DNA of 64,000 nucleotides from Aureimonas sp. SA4125 (GTDB lineage Bacteria; Pseudomonadota; Alphaproteobacteria; Rhizobiales; Rhizobiaceae): contig NZ_AP025032.1 in NCBI RefSeq assembly GCF_019973775.1, positions 2,790,001 to 2,854,000 of the forward strand, read 5' to 3'. Positions 1 to 10,700 of this stretch are shown here, one piece after another. Below the pieces are notes generated by a model. It had not been told where the DNA came from. It worked only from the letters and a program-made list of their open reading frames with translations, and ran no database searches. The position numbers and the translations under genes were made by a program. Numbering within the stretch: position 1 is the first letter of the stretch; each line of letters opens with the position of its first letter.

Positions 1-675
1 GTCGACCGCGAGCGGAAGGCAGCGCTTGCAGCCTATGAGCGGGACTCGGCGTCGGAGGCGAAGATCGTCGTCGCCGGGCTCGTCTCGCTTTTGTCCGGCA
101 AGGCGGAGACCGCCGAGGGACGCCGGCGGCTCGCCGCGCTCTCCGAGGATGTGATCGACGGGCGCGACATGATCGCCGTCGCCGAACGCGAACTGCTCGG
201 GCCGCTCGACGTCAAGGCGCGCGCGCTGGTCCTCGCCGCGTCCAAGCGTGTCTCGGTGGTCACGGCCGTCAGCCCGAAGGCGATCGTCGACGTCGCCTTC
301 GTCCTTTTCCAGACCGTCCGGCTGATCCGCCAGATGTCGGAACTCTACGGGGCCCGTCCCGGCACGCTCGGCCTGATCAAGCTGACGCGCAACGTCCTCG
401 GCCATCTTGCCGTCACAGGGTCGATCTCGATCGGCGACAGCGTCGTCGGGCAGGTTGTCGGCCATGGCCTCGCGGCCCGGCTGTCGGCGCGCCTCGGCGA
501 AGGCGTCGTCAACGGGCTGCTGACGGCGCGGATCGGGCTTGCCGCCATGGACCTCTGCCGCCCCCTGCCCTTCCTGAAGGCGCAAAGGCCGCGCATCGCC
601 GATTTCGTCGGCGATCTGGCCTCTCTCGACGGCGTGGCCAAACGTGCCCGCCCGGTCCCTCCGGCGACCACGTAA
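1..675 (+). CDS. UPF0283 (YcjF/DUF697-like) membrane protein, 5' end outside window
   Basis: The frame is open from base 1, so the gene starts upstream of the window; an internal TTG at 91 is probably not the real start. The visible part is about 224 residues. It has a soluble, charged N-terminal part, then hydrophobic stretches around SVVTAVSPKAIVDVAFVLF, and ends in a C-terminal domain with the VNGLLTARIGLAAMDLCRPLPF motif region typical of the TIGR01620/UPF0283 family. This family usually follows a YcjX-like P-loop ATPase gene, which would lie off the left edge. The function is not known; members are inner-membrane proteins. The family call rests on recognition of the C-terminal motif. Confidence 0.75.
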   Translation, partial: VDRERKAALAAYERDSASEAKIVVAGLVSLLSGKAETAEGRRRLAALSEDVIDGRDMIAVAERELLGPLDVKARALVLAASKRVSVVTAVSPKAIVDVAFVLFQTVRLIRQMSELYGARPGTLGLIKLTRNVLGHLAVTGSISIGDSVVGQVVGHGLAARLSARLGEGVVNGLLTARIGLAAMDLCRPLPFLKAQRPRIADFVGDLASLDGVAKRARPVPPATT

Positions 676-770
676 CCGTGAGCAGACCCTCGTGGAAACA
701 AGTCGTTAACCGTTCCGAGCGATAACAGGAGGGTGCCAGCGACATCCTGTCCCGACCGGAAAGATCCAAT

Positions 771-1310
771 ATGTTCAACGCGTCCTTCGCCGGTGTCGCC
801 CTTGCCGCCGCCACCACGCTGATGCTCGCGGCCTCTCCCGCCCGTGCCGGCAGCGACACCGCCTTTTTCGATCAGGTCGTCGGGCAGTGGTCTGGCCGCG
901 GCGAGATCGTCGCCGGCAAGTACAAGGGCACCAAATTCAACTGCAGCTTCAGCGGCGAAACCCCTGGCGGCGCCGTCGGCATGTCGCTCGACGGCACATG
1001 CCGGGTCGGCCTCTTCTCGCAGAAGATGCGTGCCGAAGTGACGAAGCAGGGCGTGACCTACAAGGGCGCCTTCCTCGACGGCGCCAAGGGCAAGGGACTC
1101 GACATCATCTCCGGCAACGTCGCCGGCAACCAGATGGTCGTCGGCCTCGACCGCAAGCAATTGAAGGGGGCGATGATCGCCAAGCTCGACGGCCGCGACA
1201 AGCTGAGCATCTCGATCTCGGTCCGCGTCGCCGACGACCTCGTCCCCGTCCTCGGCATGAGCCTTGCCCGCGGCGAGGCGATGATCAAGCAGACGGCGCT
1301 GGAACAGTAG
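771..1310 (+). CDS. Conserved exported protein of unknown function
   Basis: A 179-residue protein with a clear Sec signal peptide: MFNAS, then a hydrophobic core ALAAATTLMLAASPARA with an AxA cleavage site near residue 26. The mature part is rich in glycine and alternating beta-type segments (VVGQWSGRGEIV, FNCSFSGE, GTCRVGLF), suggesting a small beta-barrel or lipocalin-like periplasmic domain. The two cysteines could form a disulfide. I recognise no named family. Its last 26 bases overlap the 3' end of the convergent folK gene. It lies about 95 bases after the UPF0283 gene and may be independently transcribed. Confidence 0.7.
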   Translation: MFNASFAGVALAAATTLMLAASPARAGSDTAFFDQVVGQWSGRGEIVAGKYKGTKFNCSFSGETPGGAVGMSLDGTCRVGLFSQKMRAEVTKQGVTYKGAFLDGAKGKGLDIISGNVAGNQMVVGLDRKQLKGAMIAKLDGRDKLSISISVRVADDLVPVLGMSLARGEAMIKQTALEQ

Positions 1311-1823
1311 CGGTCACTTCCGCGGGCGCGCGCCACCAGGCACCGTCCTCGCTTGCCGGCTCGATACCGGCACGGTCGAGCCCGATCAGCCGAGCGGCGA
1401 CGGTCTGGCCATCCACCATCGTGTCCGGTGCGATATCGGCGAGCGGCACCAGGACGAAGGCACGCGCTCCGATCCGGGGATGCGGCAGCGTCAGCGCCTC
1501 GTCCTCGAACGCCCTTCCGGCATAGTCGAGAACGTCGAGGTCGATCGTTCTCGGACCCCAGCGTTCGAGCCGCTCGCGCTTCAACGCGCGTTCGGTCGAC
1601 AGGCAGAGCTCCAGGAGCTCGCGCGGCGACAGCGACGTGTCGACGGCCGCGCAGGCATTGAAGAACCAGGGCTGGTCGGTCACGCCCCAAGGCGGCGTGC
1701 GATAGAGCCGGGAGACGGCGGCGACCGTGGTGTCGTCGCGCCCGTCGATTGCCGCGAGAGCCGCGCGCATGTTGGCCTCGACGTCGCCGATATTGCCGCC
1801 GATCCCGAGAAGCGCCCGCGCCC

Positions 1824-1830
<7 letters not shown>
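1285..1830 (-). CDS. folK: 2-amino-4-hydroxy-6-hydroxymethyldihydropteridine diphosphokinase
   Basis: HPPK transfers pyrophosphate from ATP to 6-hydroxymethyl-dihydropterin in cytoplasmic folate synthesis, making the substrate for FolP. The 181-residue product shows the family pattern in order: the N-terminal LGIGGNIGD motif, SRLYRTPPWG, the WFFNACAAVDT strand, and the ATP/Mg-binding signature RWGPRTIDLDVLDY followed by LPHPRIGARAFVLVPL. Length is typical. The start overlaps the folP stop region by 7 bases, which indicates translational coupling in a folP-folK operon. The folB gene that often sits between them in related bacteria is absent here. Confidence 0.96.
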
Positions 1831-2684
<854 letters not shown>

Positions 2685-2812
2685 TGTGACCTCTTTGCCA
2701 TCTGCCGCGAAAACGTCGCGCTCTTTGATAGGTGATCGGGCGATGCGCTTGTATCAGAAGCGCTTTCGGTTAGCGTGAGCTTTCGCCCGATTTGCCTGCC
2801 CCGGAGGCTTCG

Positions 2813-3418
2813 ATGCTGCGCCGTCTGCCGATCCTCGCGCTTGCCCTTGCCGCCGTGCTTCCGGCGGGCGCCGCCGATATCCGGCAAAAGACCACCTACT
2901 TTACCGTACGCGGCGAGACGCTCGAGGAACTCGACCGCGATCTCGGCCGCAAGGGCCCGCTGATGTCCGCAACCGGCTCCCGCCATCCTGGCGCGACCGA
3001 GGTCAAGTTCGGGGGCAAGGTGACCTACAAGCCGAAGGATGGGTCGTGCCGTGTCGCCTCGACGGCGCTGACGTTGAACCTCGTCGAAACCCTGCCGAAA
3101 TGGAGCCGACCGAAGGCGGCCTCGACCCGCACCGCGATCATCTGGAAGACGCTGTCGGACGACATCGCGCGCCACGAAGCCCAGCATTCCAACATCGCGC
3201 GCACCTATGTGAAGAAGATGGAGTCGGCGCTGCGCAACCTTGCGCCCGAACGCGACTGCGACGCGATGGAAGCCCGTGTCAACGCCGTCAGCGCACGCTA
3301 CCTCGCCTGGCATCAGGATGCGCAAACGCAGTTCGACGTCATCGAGGGACGCGAGATGAACATGCGGCTGCGCCGGCTTCTGAAGCTCAACGTCGCGGAA
3401 GCGACGCAGAATCCTTGA
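2813..3418 (+). CDS. DUF922 family exported putative zinc-dependent protease
   Basis: The ATG at 2813 is preferred over the upstream TTG at 2792 because a GGAGG sits 7 bases before it. The 201-residue product starts with a signal peptide (LPILALALAAVLPAGA) and then matches the DUF922 family, annotated as predicted secreted Zn-dependent proteases: ADIRQKTTYFTVRGETLEEL at the N-terminus, and an HEAQH metal-binding motif at residues 121-125 inside DDIARHEAQHSNIA. The two histidines and the glutamate fit an HExxH site. Proteolytic activity has not been proven for the family and is inference. The convergent neighbour is a ferredoxin gene. Confidence 0.82.
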   Translation: MLRRLPILALALAAVLPAGAADIRQKTTYFTVRGETLEELDRDLGRKGPLMSATGSRHPGATEVKFGGKVTYKPKDGSCRVASTALTLNLVETLPKWSRPKAASTRTAIIWKTLSDDIARHEAQHSNIARTYVKKMESALRNLAPERDCDAMEARVNAVSARYLAWHQDAQTQFDVIEGREMNMRLRRLLKLNVAEATQNP

Positions 3419-3439
3419 AGCGGCGCGGAATGTCATAGC

Positions 3440-3455
3440 CGGCTGGTGTCAGCCG
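3440..3455. terminator. Short hairpin between convergent genes
   Basis: CGGCTG, loop GTGT, CAGCCG: a perfect 6-bp stem in the 39-base gap between the convergent DUF922 and ferredoxin genes. There is no U-tract, so intrinsic termination is only possible, not shown. Confidence 0.35.
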
Positions 3456-3457
3456 CG

Positions 3458-3778
3458 TCAGGACTGACGCGCGGGCACAAACAGGATCAGACCGTCGAGT
3501 TCGTCGCGCACGCGGATCTGGCAGGACAGGCGGGAGTTCGGACGCATGTCGATCGCGAAATCGAGCATGTCCTCCTCCATCGCCTCGGGCTGGCCGACGA
3601 CAGTCTGCCAGGCCTCGTCGACATAGACATGGCAGGTCGCGCAGGCGCAGGCGCCGCCACACTCCGCGTCGATCCCGGGTACCGAATTGCGGATCGCGTT
3701 CTCCATCGCCGAGGTCCCGTTCGCCGCTTCGACGACATGGCGGGCACCATCATGGGTGACGAAGGTGATCTGGGTCAT
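3458..3778 (-). CDS. Adrenodoxin-type 2Fe-2S ferredoxin
   Basis: A 106-residue electron carrier of the adrenodoxin/putidaredoxin class. The cluster ligands are visible as C40-x5-C46-x2-C49 (in [17 protein letters not shown]) and C86 (RLSCQIRV). The N-terminal [15 protein letters not shown] strand and the [17 protein letters not shown] segment are typical. The redox partner cannot be named from the sequence; no P450 or reductase lies nearby. Isolated ferredoxins of this type often serve iron-sulfur assembly or monooxygenases. Confidence 0.92.
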   Translation of the reverse strand: MTQITFVTHDGARHVVEAANGTSAMENAIRNSVPGIDAECGGACACATCHVYVDEAWQTVVGQPEAMEEDMLDFAIDMRPNSRLSCQIRVRDELDGLILFVPARQS

Positions 3779-3910
3779 CTGGCGCTCGGCTGTTGGTGTT
3801 GCGCAGGTCCCGCGCGAGGTGCCTTGGTTAGCGGGTCGCCTTCGGCGAAGTCAACCGCGGGTTAGGAGGTCGCCTTCGCATGTCCGACCCCGCAGCGGAG
3901 CGAAGCGCCG

Positions 3911-4291
3911 TCAGTTGCCGAGGGCCGCTATGAAAAGGGAGATCCGCTGCATTTCCGCTTCCATCGCGGCCTGCGCCGACGCGCTGCCGGGCTCTCTCTC
4001 GAGCGTTTCGGCGGCAGCCGCCAATGCAAAGGCGCCGATGTTGCGCGCCGCGCCTTTCAGCGCATGCGCGATCTGGCCCCGCTCCGCGTCGGTCGCGAGA
4101 TGCAGCCGGTCGGCAAAGGCGATGATCTGCCGTTGCATCAGCCCGAGGATCTCGCGTTCGAGCGCCCGGTCACCGAGGGTCTGCCGCGTCAGGTGAACGA
4201 GGTCGATCGGACGGCTGCGCGAAGGGCAGTCGCCGGAGACGTCCCTTCCGACGGAAAGGGCCGCGGAAGCAAGCCGTGCGAATCCGGCCAT
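3911..4291 (-). CDS. Hpt domain phosphotransfer protein
   Basis: The ATG at 4291 (MAGFARLAS) is chosen because the codons further upstream encode an arginine/proline-rich stretch without family character, and an AGGG lies about 10 bases before this ATG. The 126-residue product is a histidine phosphotransfer module: a four-helix pattern with the phospho-acceptor His76 in IAHALKGAARNIGA. It would relay phosphate between a hybrid kinase and a response regulator. It is divergent from the giant growth-pole protein gene at 4736. That arrangement suggests, but does not prove, a link to polar growth or cell-cycle signalling. Confidence 0.85.
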   Translation of the reverse strand: MAGFARLASAALSVGRDVSGDCPSRSRPIDLVHLTRQTLGDRALEREILGLMQRQIIAFADRLHLATDAERGQIAHALKGAARNIGAFALAAAAETLEREPGSASAQAAMEAEMQRISLFIAALGN

Positions 4292-4735
4292 GAGTGTTTT
4301 CCCTGGAAGACAACGATACGGGGATTTGTCGTTCGTGCCGTCCACGCTGCCCGCATTCGGTGTAGGATGGGTTAAGCTCGGCCAGTCCGGGGAACGGAGC
4401 GGACGAGGCCGGCGACGGCGGGGCAGCATCCAACCGATCGAGCAAGCGGGCGTCGAAAGCCAGTAAAGCGAACGGACCGTGTCTTTGGTGCCCGAAAATT
4501 TGCAAATCGCCTCCTATCGTTAACCCTATCTTTAAAGTTGTAGGGATCACCCGGATTTACGGTTTCTTTCGAAAAGCGCCATAACTACGATACAGCTAGA
4601 GAGACTGACGCCCGACGGCCGACCGGCCGAAGGGATCATCGTTCCCGAGGCGTCGTTCGGCCATGCTGGACGGCGGGGGAAGCGACCCGCACTGTTCACG
4701 GGTCCTGCGTAACGAGTAGTGAGGCGCGACGGCAC
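4292..4735. promoter_or_regulatory. Divergent intergenic region with a possible CtrA-like box
   Basis: This 444-base gap between the Hpt gene and the giant coiled-coil gene holds no convincing coding region. Its middle part is AT-richer than the surroundings. At 4520-4535 there is TTAA, eight bases, TTAA; reading the right half as TTTA gives the seven-base spacing of the alphaproteobacterial CtrA site TTAA-N7-TTAA. The match is partial, so this is only a candidate promoter/operator region. Confidence 0.35.
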
Positions 4736-7700
4736 ATGGCAAACATCAAGACCTACGATTCGCTGCCCGACGAAGCCCTCGACGAATTGGAGGCTGCGCT
4801 CAACGCCGACATGCTCGAAGAATCGGACAAGGGGCCGACGGCCACGGTCCAGGGGCATATCGAACCGGAATCGATGACGCCCGATACCGTCGACATCGAC
4901 TTCGCCTTCAGCGAGTTCGACCGCCAGATCCAGGAAGCGACCGGCGCCCTGGGCGACGAGACGCGCCCTGCCGCGGTTGCCGCCCTCCCTGCCGATGCCG
5001 CTTCCGTCACCGCCGCGGACCGTTCATCGGAAAGGCCGGCGGACCGGCTCGTCGCATCCGCCGCTGCCGCACCGGCTGGCCCCGTCTCGGGCTGGCCGCG
5101 CACGCTTTCGCCGTCGGCCGGCGTCTCGGGAAAGTCCGACCCGGCGTCGCCGTCTTCGCGCCCCGAGGTCCCGTCCTCGCCGCGCACCGTCGCCAATTCC
5201 GCGTCGCCGCTCGCTGCCGAGGCACCGCGGACCCAGCGCAAGGTGCCGGCCAATGACGAGGAACGTCGAACGTCCGTGATCGCCAAGGCGCTGCTCAGCC
5301 GCCGGGCCTCACCGGCGCCGCTCTGGATCGCTGCCATCGTGTCCGCCCTCTGGGTCGGCGCGACACTGTTCTTCGGCAACGGAGTCTACGGCGGCGAGCT
5401 TCTGGCGATGCCGTCGTCGGCGGCAGAATTTGCCCGCGCAACGGGTCTCCTGACCATCGCGGCCGTTGCGCTCGTGCCGGTCCTCCTCATCTTCGCCTTT
5501 GCCGTCATGGTCCGTCGCTCGCAGGAACTGCGTCTGATGAGCCGCTCCATGGCCGAAGTCGCCCTGCAACTGTCGGAGCCCGAAAGCGTCGCCACCGAGC
5601 GGGTGATGAGCGTCGGTCAGGCGATCCGGCGCGAGGTCACGGCCCTTGGCGAAGGCGTCGAACGGGCGCTGGCGCGCACCTCGGAACTCGAATCCCTCGT
5701 CCATTCGGAAGTCACGGCGCTCGAACGCTCCTATGCGGACAACGAGGTGCGAATCCGCTCGCTCGTCCAGGATCTGGCCGCCGAGCGCGAGGCCATGCTC
5801 TCGCATGCCGAGAAGCTGCGTTCTTCAGTCGTGGGTTCTCACCAGCGGCTGGTCGAGGACGTCGACACGGCGTCGCACGAAATCCTGCGCCGCATCGAGC
5901 AGGCCTCCACGCGCTTCGAAACCCTTCTCAGCGAGCGCGGCGATGAACTGTCGAAGAGCTACACCGATCGCAGCCAGGATCTCGTCGCTCTCTTCGACGA
6001 GAAGAGCCGCGTCGTCAGCGAGAGGCTGACCGCCAGCAGCGACGGATTCGTCGCCCGCATCAATGAGAGCGCGGAAGCCGCCACATCGCGGCTGCAGATC
6101 ACCGGCGAGAACGTCACCCAGCTGATCGAGGCCCGCTCCACCGAGTTGCAGTCGCGTTCGGAGGACCTCGTCGGACGGATCAGCCAGATGGGCGAAGATC
6201 TCGGCCTGCGGCTGCAGACCTCCGGCGACGCCGTCGCCGGACTTCTGACGTCGCGCACCGAGCGTCTCGACAGCGACGGCCGTACCTTCATGGACGCGCT
6301 CAGCGAGACCCTCGACCGCCGCTCGCGCGGCCTCAACGACGACAGCGCCCGCTTCCTCGACCTTCTGACGCGCGGCCTGGAAGAGCGGGCCGAGCGCGCG
6401 GCTCAGCTGATCTCCGAGAAGAACGGCGAAACCATCGGCGGCATCGACGCGCGGCTCGACCGGCTGGAGACGGCCCTGTCCGAGCGCGGCGGCGCGCTGC
6501 TCGGCGCCATCGAGACCCGGACGACGACGATCCTCGACACCAGCAATCGGATCACCGAGGCGCTGCAGCTGCGCTCCACGGAGTTTGCACGGACCCTTGC
6601 CGACCGCAGCCGCGAGATCAGCGCCGCCTTCGCCGCCGGACAGAGCGAGCTGGCCTCGACGACCGGCGACGCGCTGGCGCGCGCCGGTTTGACCCTGGAT
6701 GGCCGAACGGCTGAGATCCGGGCGCTTCTCGACGATCGGCTGCAGGCGCTGCACGCGGTGATGGCGACAGGCGCGCAGGGGCTCGACCAATCCATCGGCG
6801 CGAAGATCGCCGAGATCGAAACGGCGCTGCAGGGCCGTGCCGACGAGATCGAGACCGGCCTCGCCTTCGCGCACCAGAACCTCGTCGGCAATCTCGAAGA
6901 GCGGACCGGCGACATAACCGCGGCCTTGAGCGCCAATGTCGACCGCCTGCAGACCGTGCTGCGCGATGGCGAAGTCGCGCTGGCCGCCGGCGGCGAAGAT
7001 CGCACCCGTTCGCTTCAGGAAGCTCTCGAGACGCGTCGTCAGGCGATCGAGACGCTGCTGCGCGAGAAGGGCGACATCCTCGTCGGTGCCATCGAAGAAC
7101 GCTCGCAGCGCTTCATCGGCGACTTCGACGACCGCAGCCAGTCCCTTTCGGGACAGCTGGCCGAACGGCTGCAGTCGGCCGATACGGCCCTCCGCCGCCT
7201 GCAGGAAGAGCTTCTTTCGTCCCTCGACGAGCGTCATGGCAGCCTGCGCAGCGCCCTCGGCGAGCGCGGCGAAGTCCTGCGCAACATCGGCAACGAGATG
7301 CACGAGACCCTCGTCACCGCTCTCGAAGGGCGTATTCAGACGGTCCGCGACTCCTTCGAGGCTGTCGTCGGACAGGTCGGCGAAGACCTGGCGCAGCGCG
7401 TCGAAGCGCTCCGGTCGACGGTCGAGGGTTCGGGCAACGAGATCAACATCGGGCTCGACGACCGCTCGATGCGCCTGTCCAGCGATCTCGAGGAACGCAC
7501 CCGCCTCCTGAACGAGGGCCTCGACGCCCGTGCCGCGGGCCTCCGCGACATCGTCGAGTCCGCACGCGGCGCCCTTCTGGAGGGCCTCGACGAACGTCTG
7601 CAGGTCATCCAGCAGATCGTCGACGGTTCCGAGGGAACCCTGCTGGCCGGTCTCGACCAGCGGGCCGAGCGCCTTTCGGACGAACTGGATCGCGGAAGCC

Positions 7701-10700
7701 TTGGGCTGACCACGAAGATCGACGACCACACGCGCGGGCTGACGAACGCTCTCGCCGAGGCGGGCGGGCGACTGACCGGGGCGCTCGAAGACAAGCGCGA
7801 GGGCTTGAAGACCATCATGGACGATGTCGTCCAGTCGGCGGCGATCACTCTCGGGGAACGTGCCGAAGACGTCCGTCGTGCCATCGAACTCAGCGTCGGC
7901 GATATCGCCCGCTCGCTCGATCTGCGCCGCGACGACCTGATCGCTGCGCTCGACACCGGTACCGCGACGATGACAGGCGCCCTCGATCAGCGCACCGACG
8001 CCATTTCCACGGCTCTCGATCGCGGCCTCGGCAATGTCGAACGGACGCTGAACAACCGCACGACGCTGATCGCCGAATCCCTGCGTAGCGCCATCGCCGG
8101 CGCGACCGCCGCGATGACCGAGGAAGCCGAGCGTGCCCGTGCAGGGCTGGAGGACGGCACCAAGGCACTGGCCGCCAGCATCAGCGGCGCCGGGACGCTC
8201 TTCCAGACGTCCGGCGAGGAAGCGCGCCGCGATATGGCCCTCGAAGCCGACCGCATGGCCGAACGGCTGGTGGCGATTGCCGAGGACCTGCGCCTCAAGG
8301 CGGAGACGGCGCGCAACGAGATCGCGACGGAAGGCGGGCGGATCGCCGAGACCGTCGGCGGTGCCGCGGCGATCATTCGCGAATTGTCCGACCAGGCACG
8401 CGATCGTTTCGCCGGCGAAGCCGAGTTGCTCGCCAACGCCGTCGCCTCGACCTCGCAGCGCATGCGCACCGATGCCATGGAAGCGCGCGCGACGCTCTCC
8501 GATCAGGGGGCGATCTTCGCTTCGCAGATCGGCGGCGCCTCGCTCGCCATGCGGGCCGAAGCACAGGCAGCGCGCGAGCGTCTGACCGCAGTGTCAGAAG
8601 AGTTCGTCGGCGGGTTGTCGGAGATGGCGGAACGGCTGCATGCCGATGCGGATGCGGCGCGTCGCGACGTGGCGCGCCAGTCGGAACTCCTCGCCGGAGA
8701 ATTCGTCGGAGCCTCGCACCGCCTCCGCAATGCCGGCGACCAGTCGCGAATCCTGTTCAAGGAAGAAGCCGCCCAGATCGCCGGCGAGATCGCCACGGCT
8801 GCCGCGATCATTCGCGAACACAGCGAGTCCGCCAAGCGCGAGATCGGCGAACACGCAGCCAGCATTGCCGGTCAGTTCGACGGCGTCACCGACCAGCTTC
8901 GTATGGTCGGCGCGGAGACGCGTGACCTCGTGCGCACCGATGCTGCTTCGATCGCAGCCGAGGTGGCGGCCGCGGCCGTCGTCATTCGCGAACACAGCGA
9001 GTCCGCCAGGCGCGAGATCGGCGAACACGCAGCCAGCATTGCCGGTCAGTTCGACGGCGTCACCGACCAGCTTCGTATGGTCGGCGCGGAAACGCGTGAC
9101 CTCGTGCGCACCGATGCAGCTTCGATCGCAGCCGAGGTGGCGGCCGCGGCCGTCGTCATTCGCGACCAGAGCGAGACCGCCAAGCGCGAGATCGGTGAAC
9201 AGGCCGCGACTTTTGCGGAGCAGTTCGACGGCATCGCCGAGAAGTTGCGCGCCGTTGGCGCGGAAACCCGGAACCTGGTGCGCACCGATGCGGCCGCCAT
9301 CGCCGCGGAAGTGTCGGCTGCCGCCGACACCATCCGCGAACGCAGCGAGCAGGCGCGCTGGGCCATCGGCGAACAGGCCGGCGCCCTTGCCGCCGACATT
9401 GCCGATGCCTCGGGCAATCTTCGCGCCGCCGGCACGGAAACCCGCGAACTCTTCACGCGGGACGCTGCGGCCATTGCCGACGCTGTTCAGAGCGCTGCCG
9501 CAATGATCGACGACCGGGCCGAGCAGGCGCGACGTGACATCGCCGCCCACTCCGGCGCCCTCTCCGGCGATCTGGTCGAGGCCTCCGAGCGTCTGCGCCA
9601 GGTCGGCACCCAGTCCCGCGATCTGCTGCGCCAGGATGCGGCGGGTGTCGCCGACAACATCGCGGTCGTTGCCGCGGCGATTTCCGAAAGCGCCGCAACG
9701 GCGCGGCGCGACCTGGCCGAGCAGGCCGGGAAACTGGCCGAAGAAATCGCCGTCGCCGCACGGCAGCTCAGCAGCGTCGGCGACGAAAGCCGCGGTCTTT
9801 TCAACCAGGATGCCGCTGTCATCGCGGATGCGGTCAAGGCCGCGAGCGACCTCATCTACCGCCAGGCCGAGCAGGCCCGTCAGGAGATCGGCAATCAGGC
9901 CGATGCTCTCGCCGGCGATCTCGCAGGCTCGTCCGAACGGCTGCGCGAGATCGGCAGCGAGTCGCGTGCCCTTCTTCGTCAGGAGGCCTCGATCGTCGCC
10001 CGCGACGTCGTTGCCGTCGCCGATGCGATCCGCAGCGGAAGTGATGTGGCACGCCGTGAGATCGGCGAGCAGGTGCAGTCCCTCGCCGGCGAAATGCACA
10101 CGGCGTCGGAACGGCTGCGCGAGGCGGGAGAGACGACCCGCGACCGCCTCAATGACGATGCAAGAGGCATCGCCGAACAGATCACCGCTTCGGCGGAAGC
10201 CATCCGCCAGCGCAGCGACGAGGCCCGCCTCGTCCTGTCCGACAATGCCGACCTCTTCGCCAGCCGGATCGGCGGCATTTCGCGGAGCATCCGGTCGGAA
10301 GCCGATCAGATGGCAGGGCAGCTCGACGAGCGCCGCCAGGCCTTCGTCAGCGATCTCGAGAACTTCTCGCGCCAGCTGGCCGAAAGCCTTGGCGGCTCGT
10401 CCGCATCGATGCGCGGGGATCTCGACACCGCGACCGACATGATCCGCAGCGAGATCGAGGGCGCCTCGGGCACCCTCGTCTCCGAGATGCGGACCATCGC
10501 CAACCGACTGCGCGAGAACGTCTCCGGCGTCTCGACCGTGCTCCTGCGCGATGCCGACGCGGCGCGCGAGACGATGATCACGCAGAGCGCCGAGATCGCC
10601 TCGCAGCTGGCCGGCGCGTCCATCGTCATCCGGACCGAGGCGGACGAGGCCCGCCAGCAGTTGATCGACAGCGCCGGTGCGTTCAGCGAAGAGCTGAGCA

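Noticed and set aside
8813..9334. Possible CRISPR-like or satellite repeat
   Set aside because: Units are directly adjacent, in frame, 174 bp long and encode the coiled coil; there are no spacers or cas genes.
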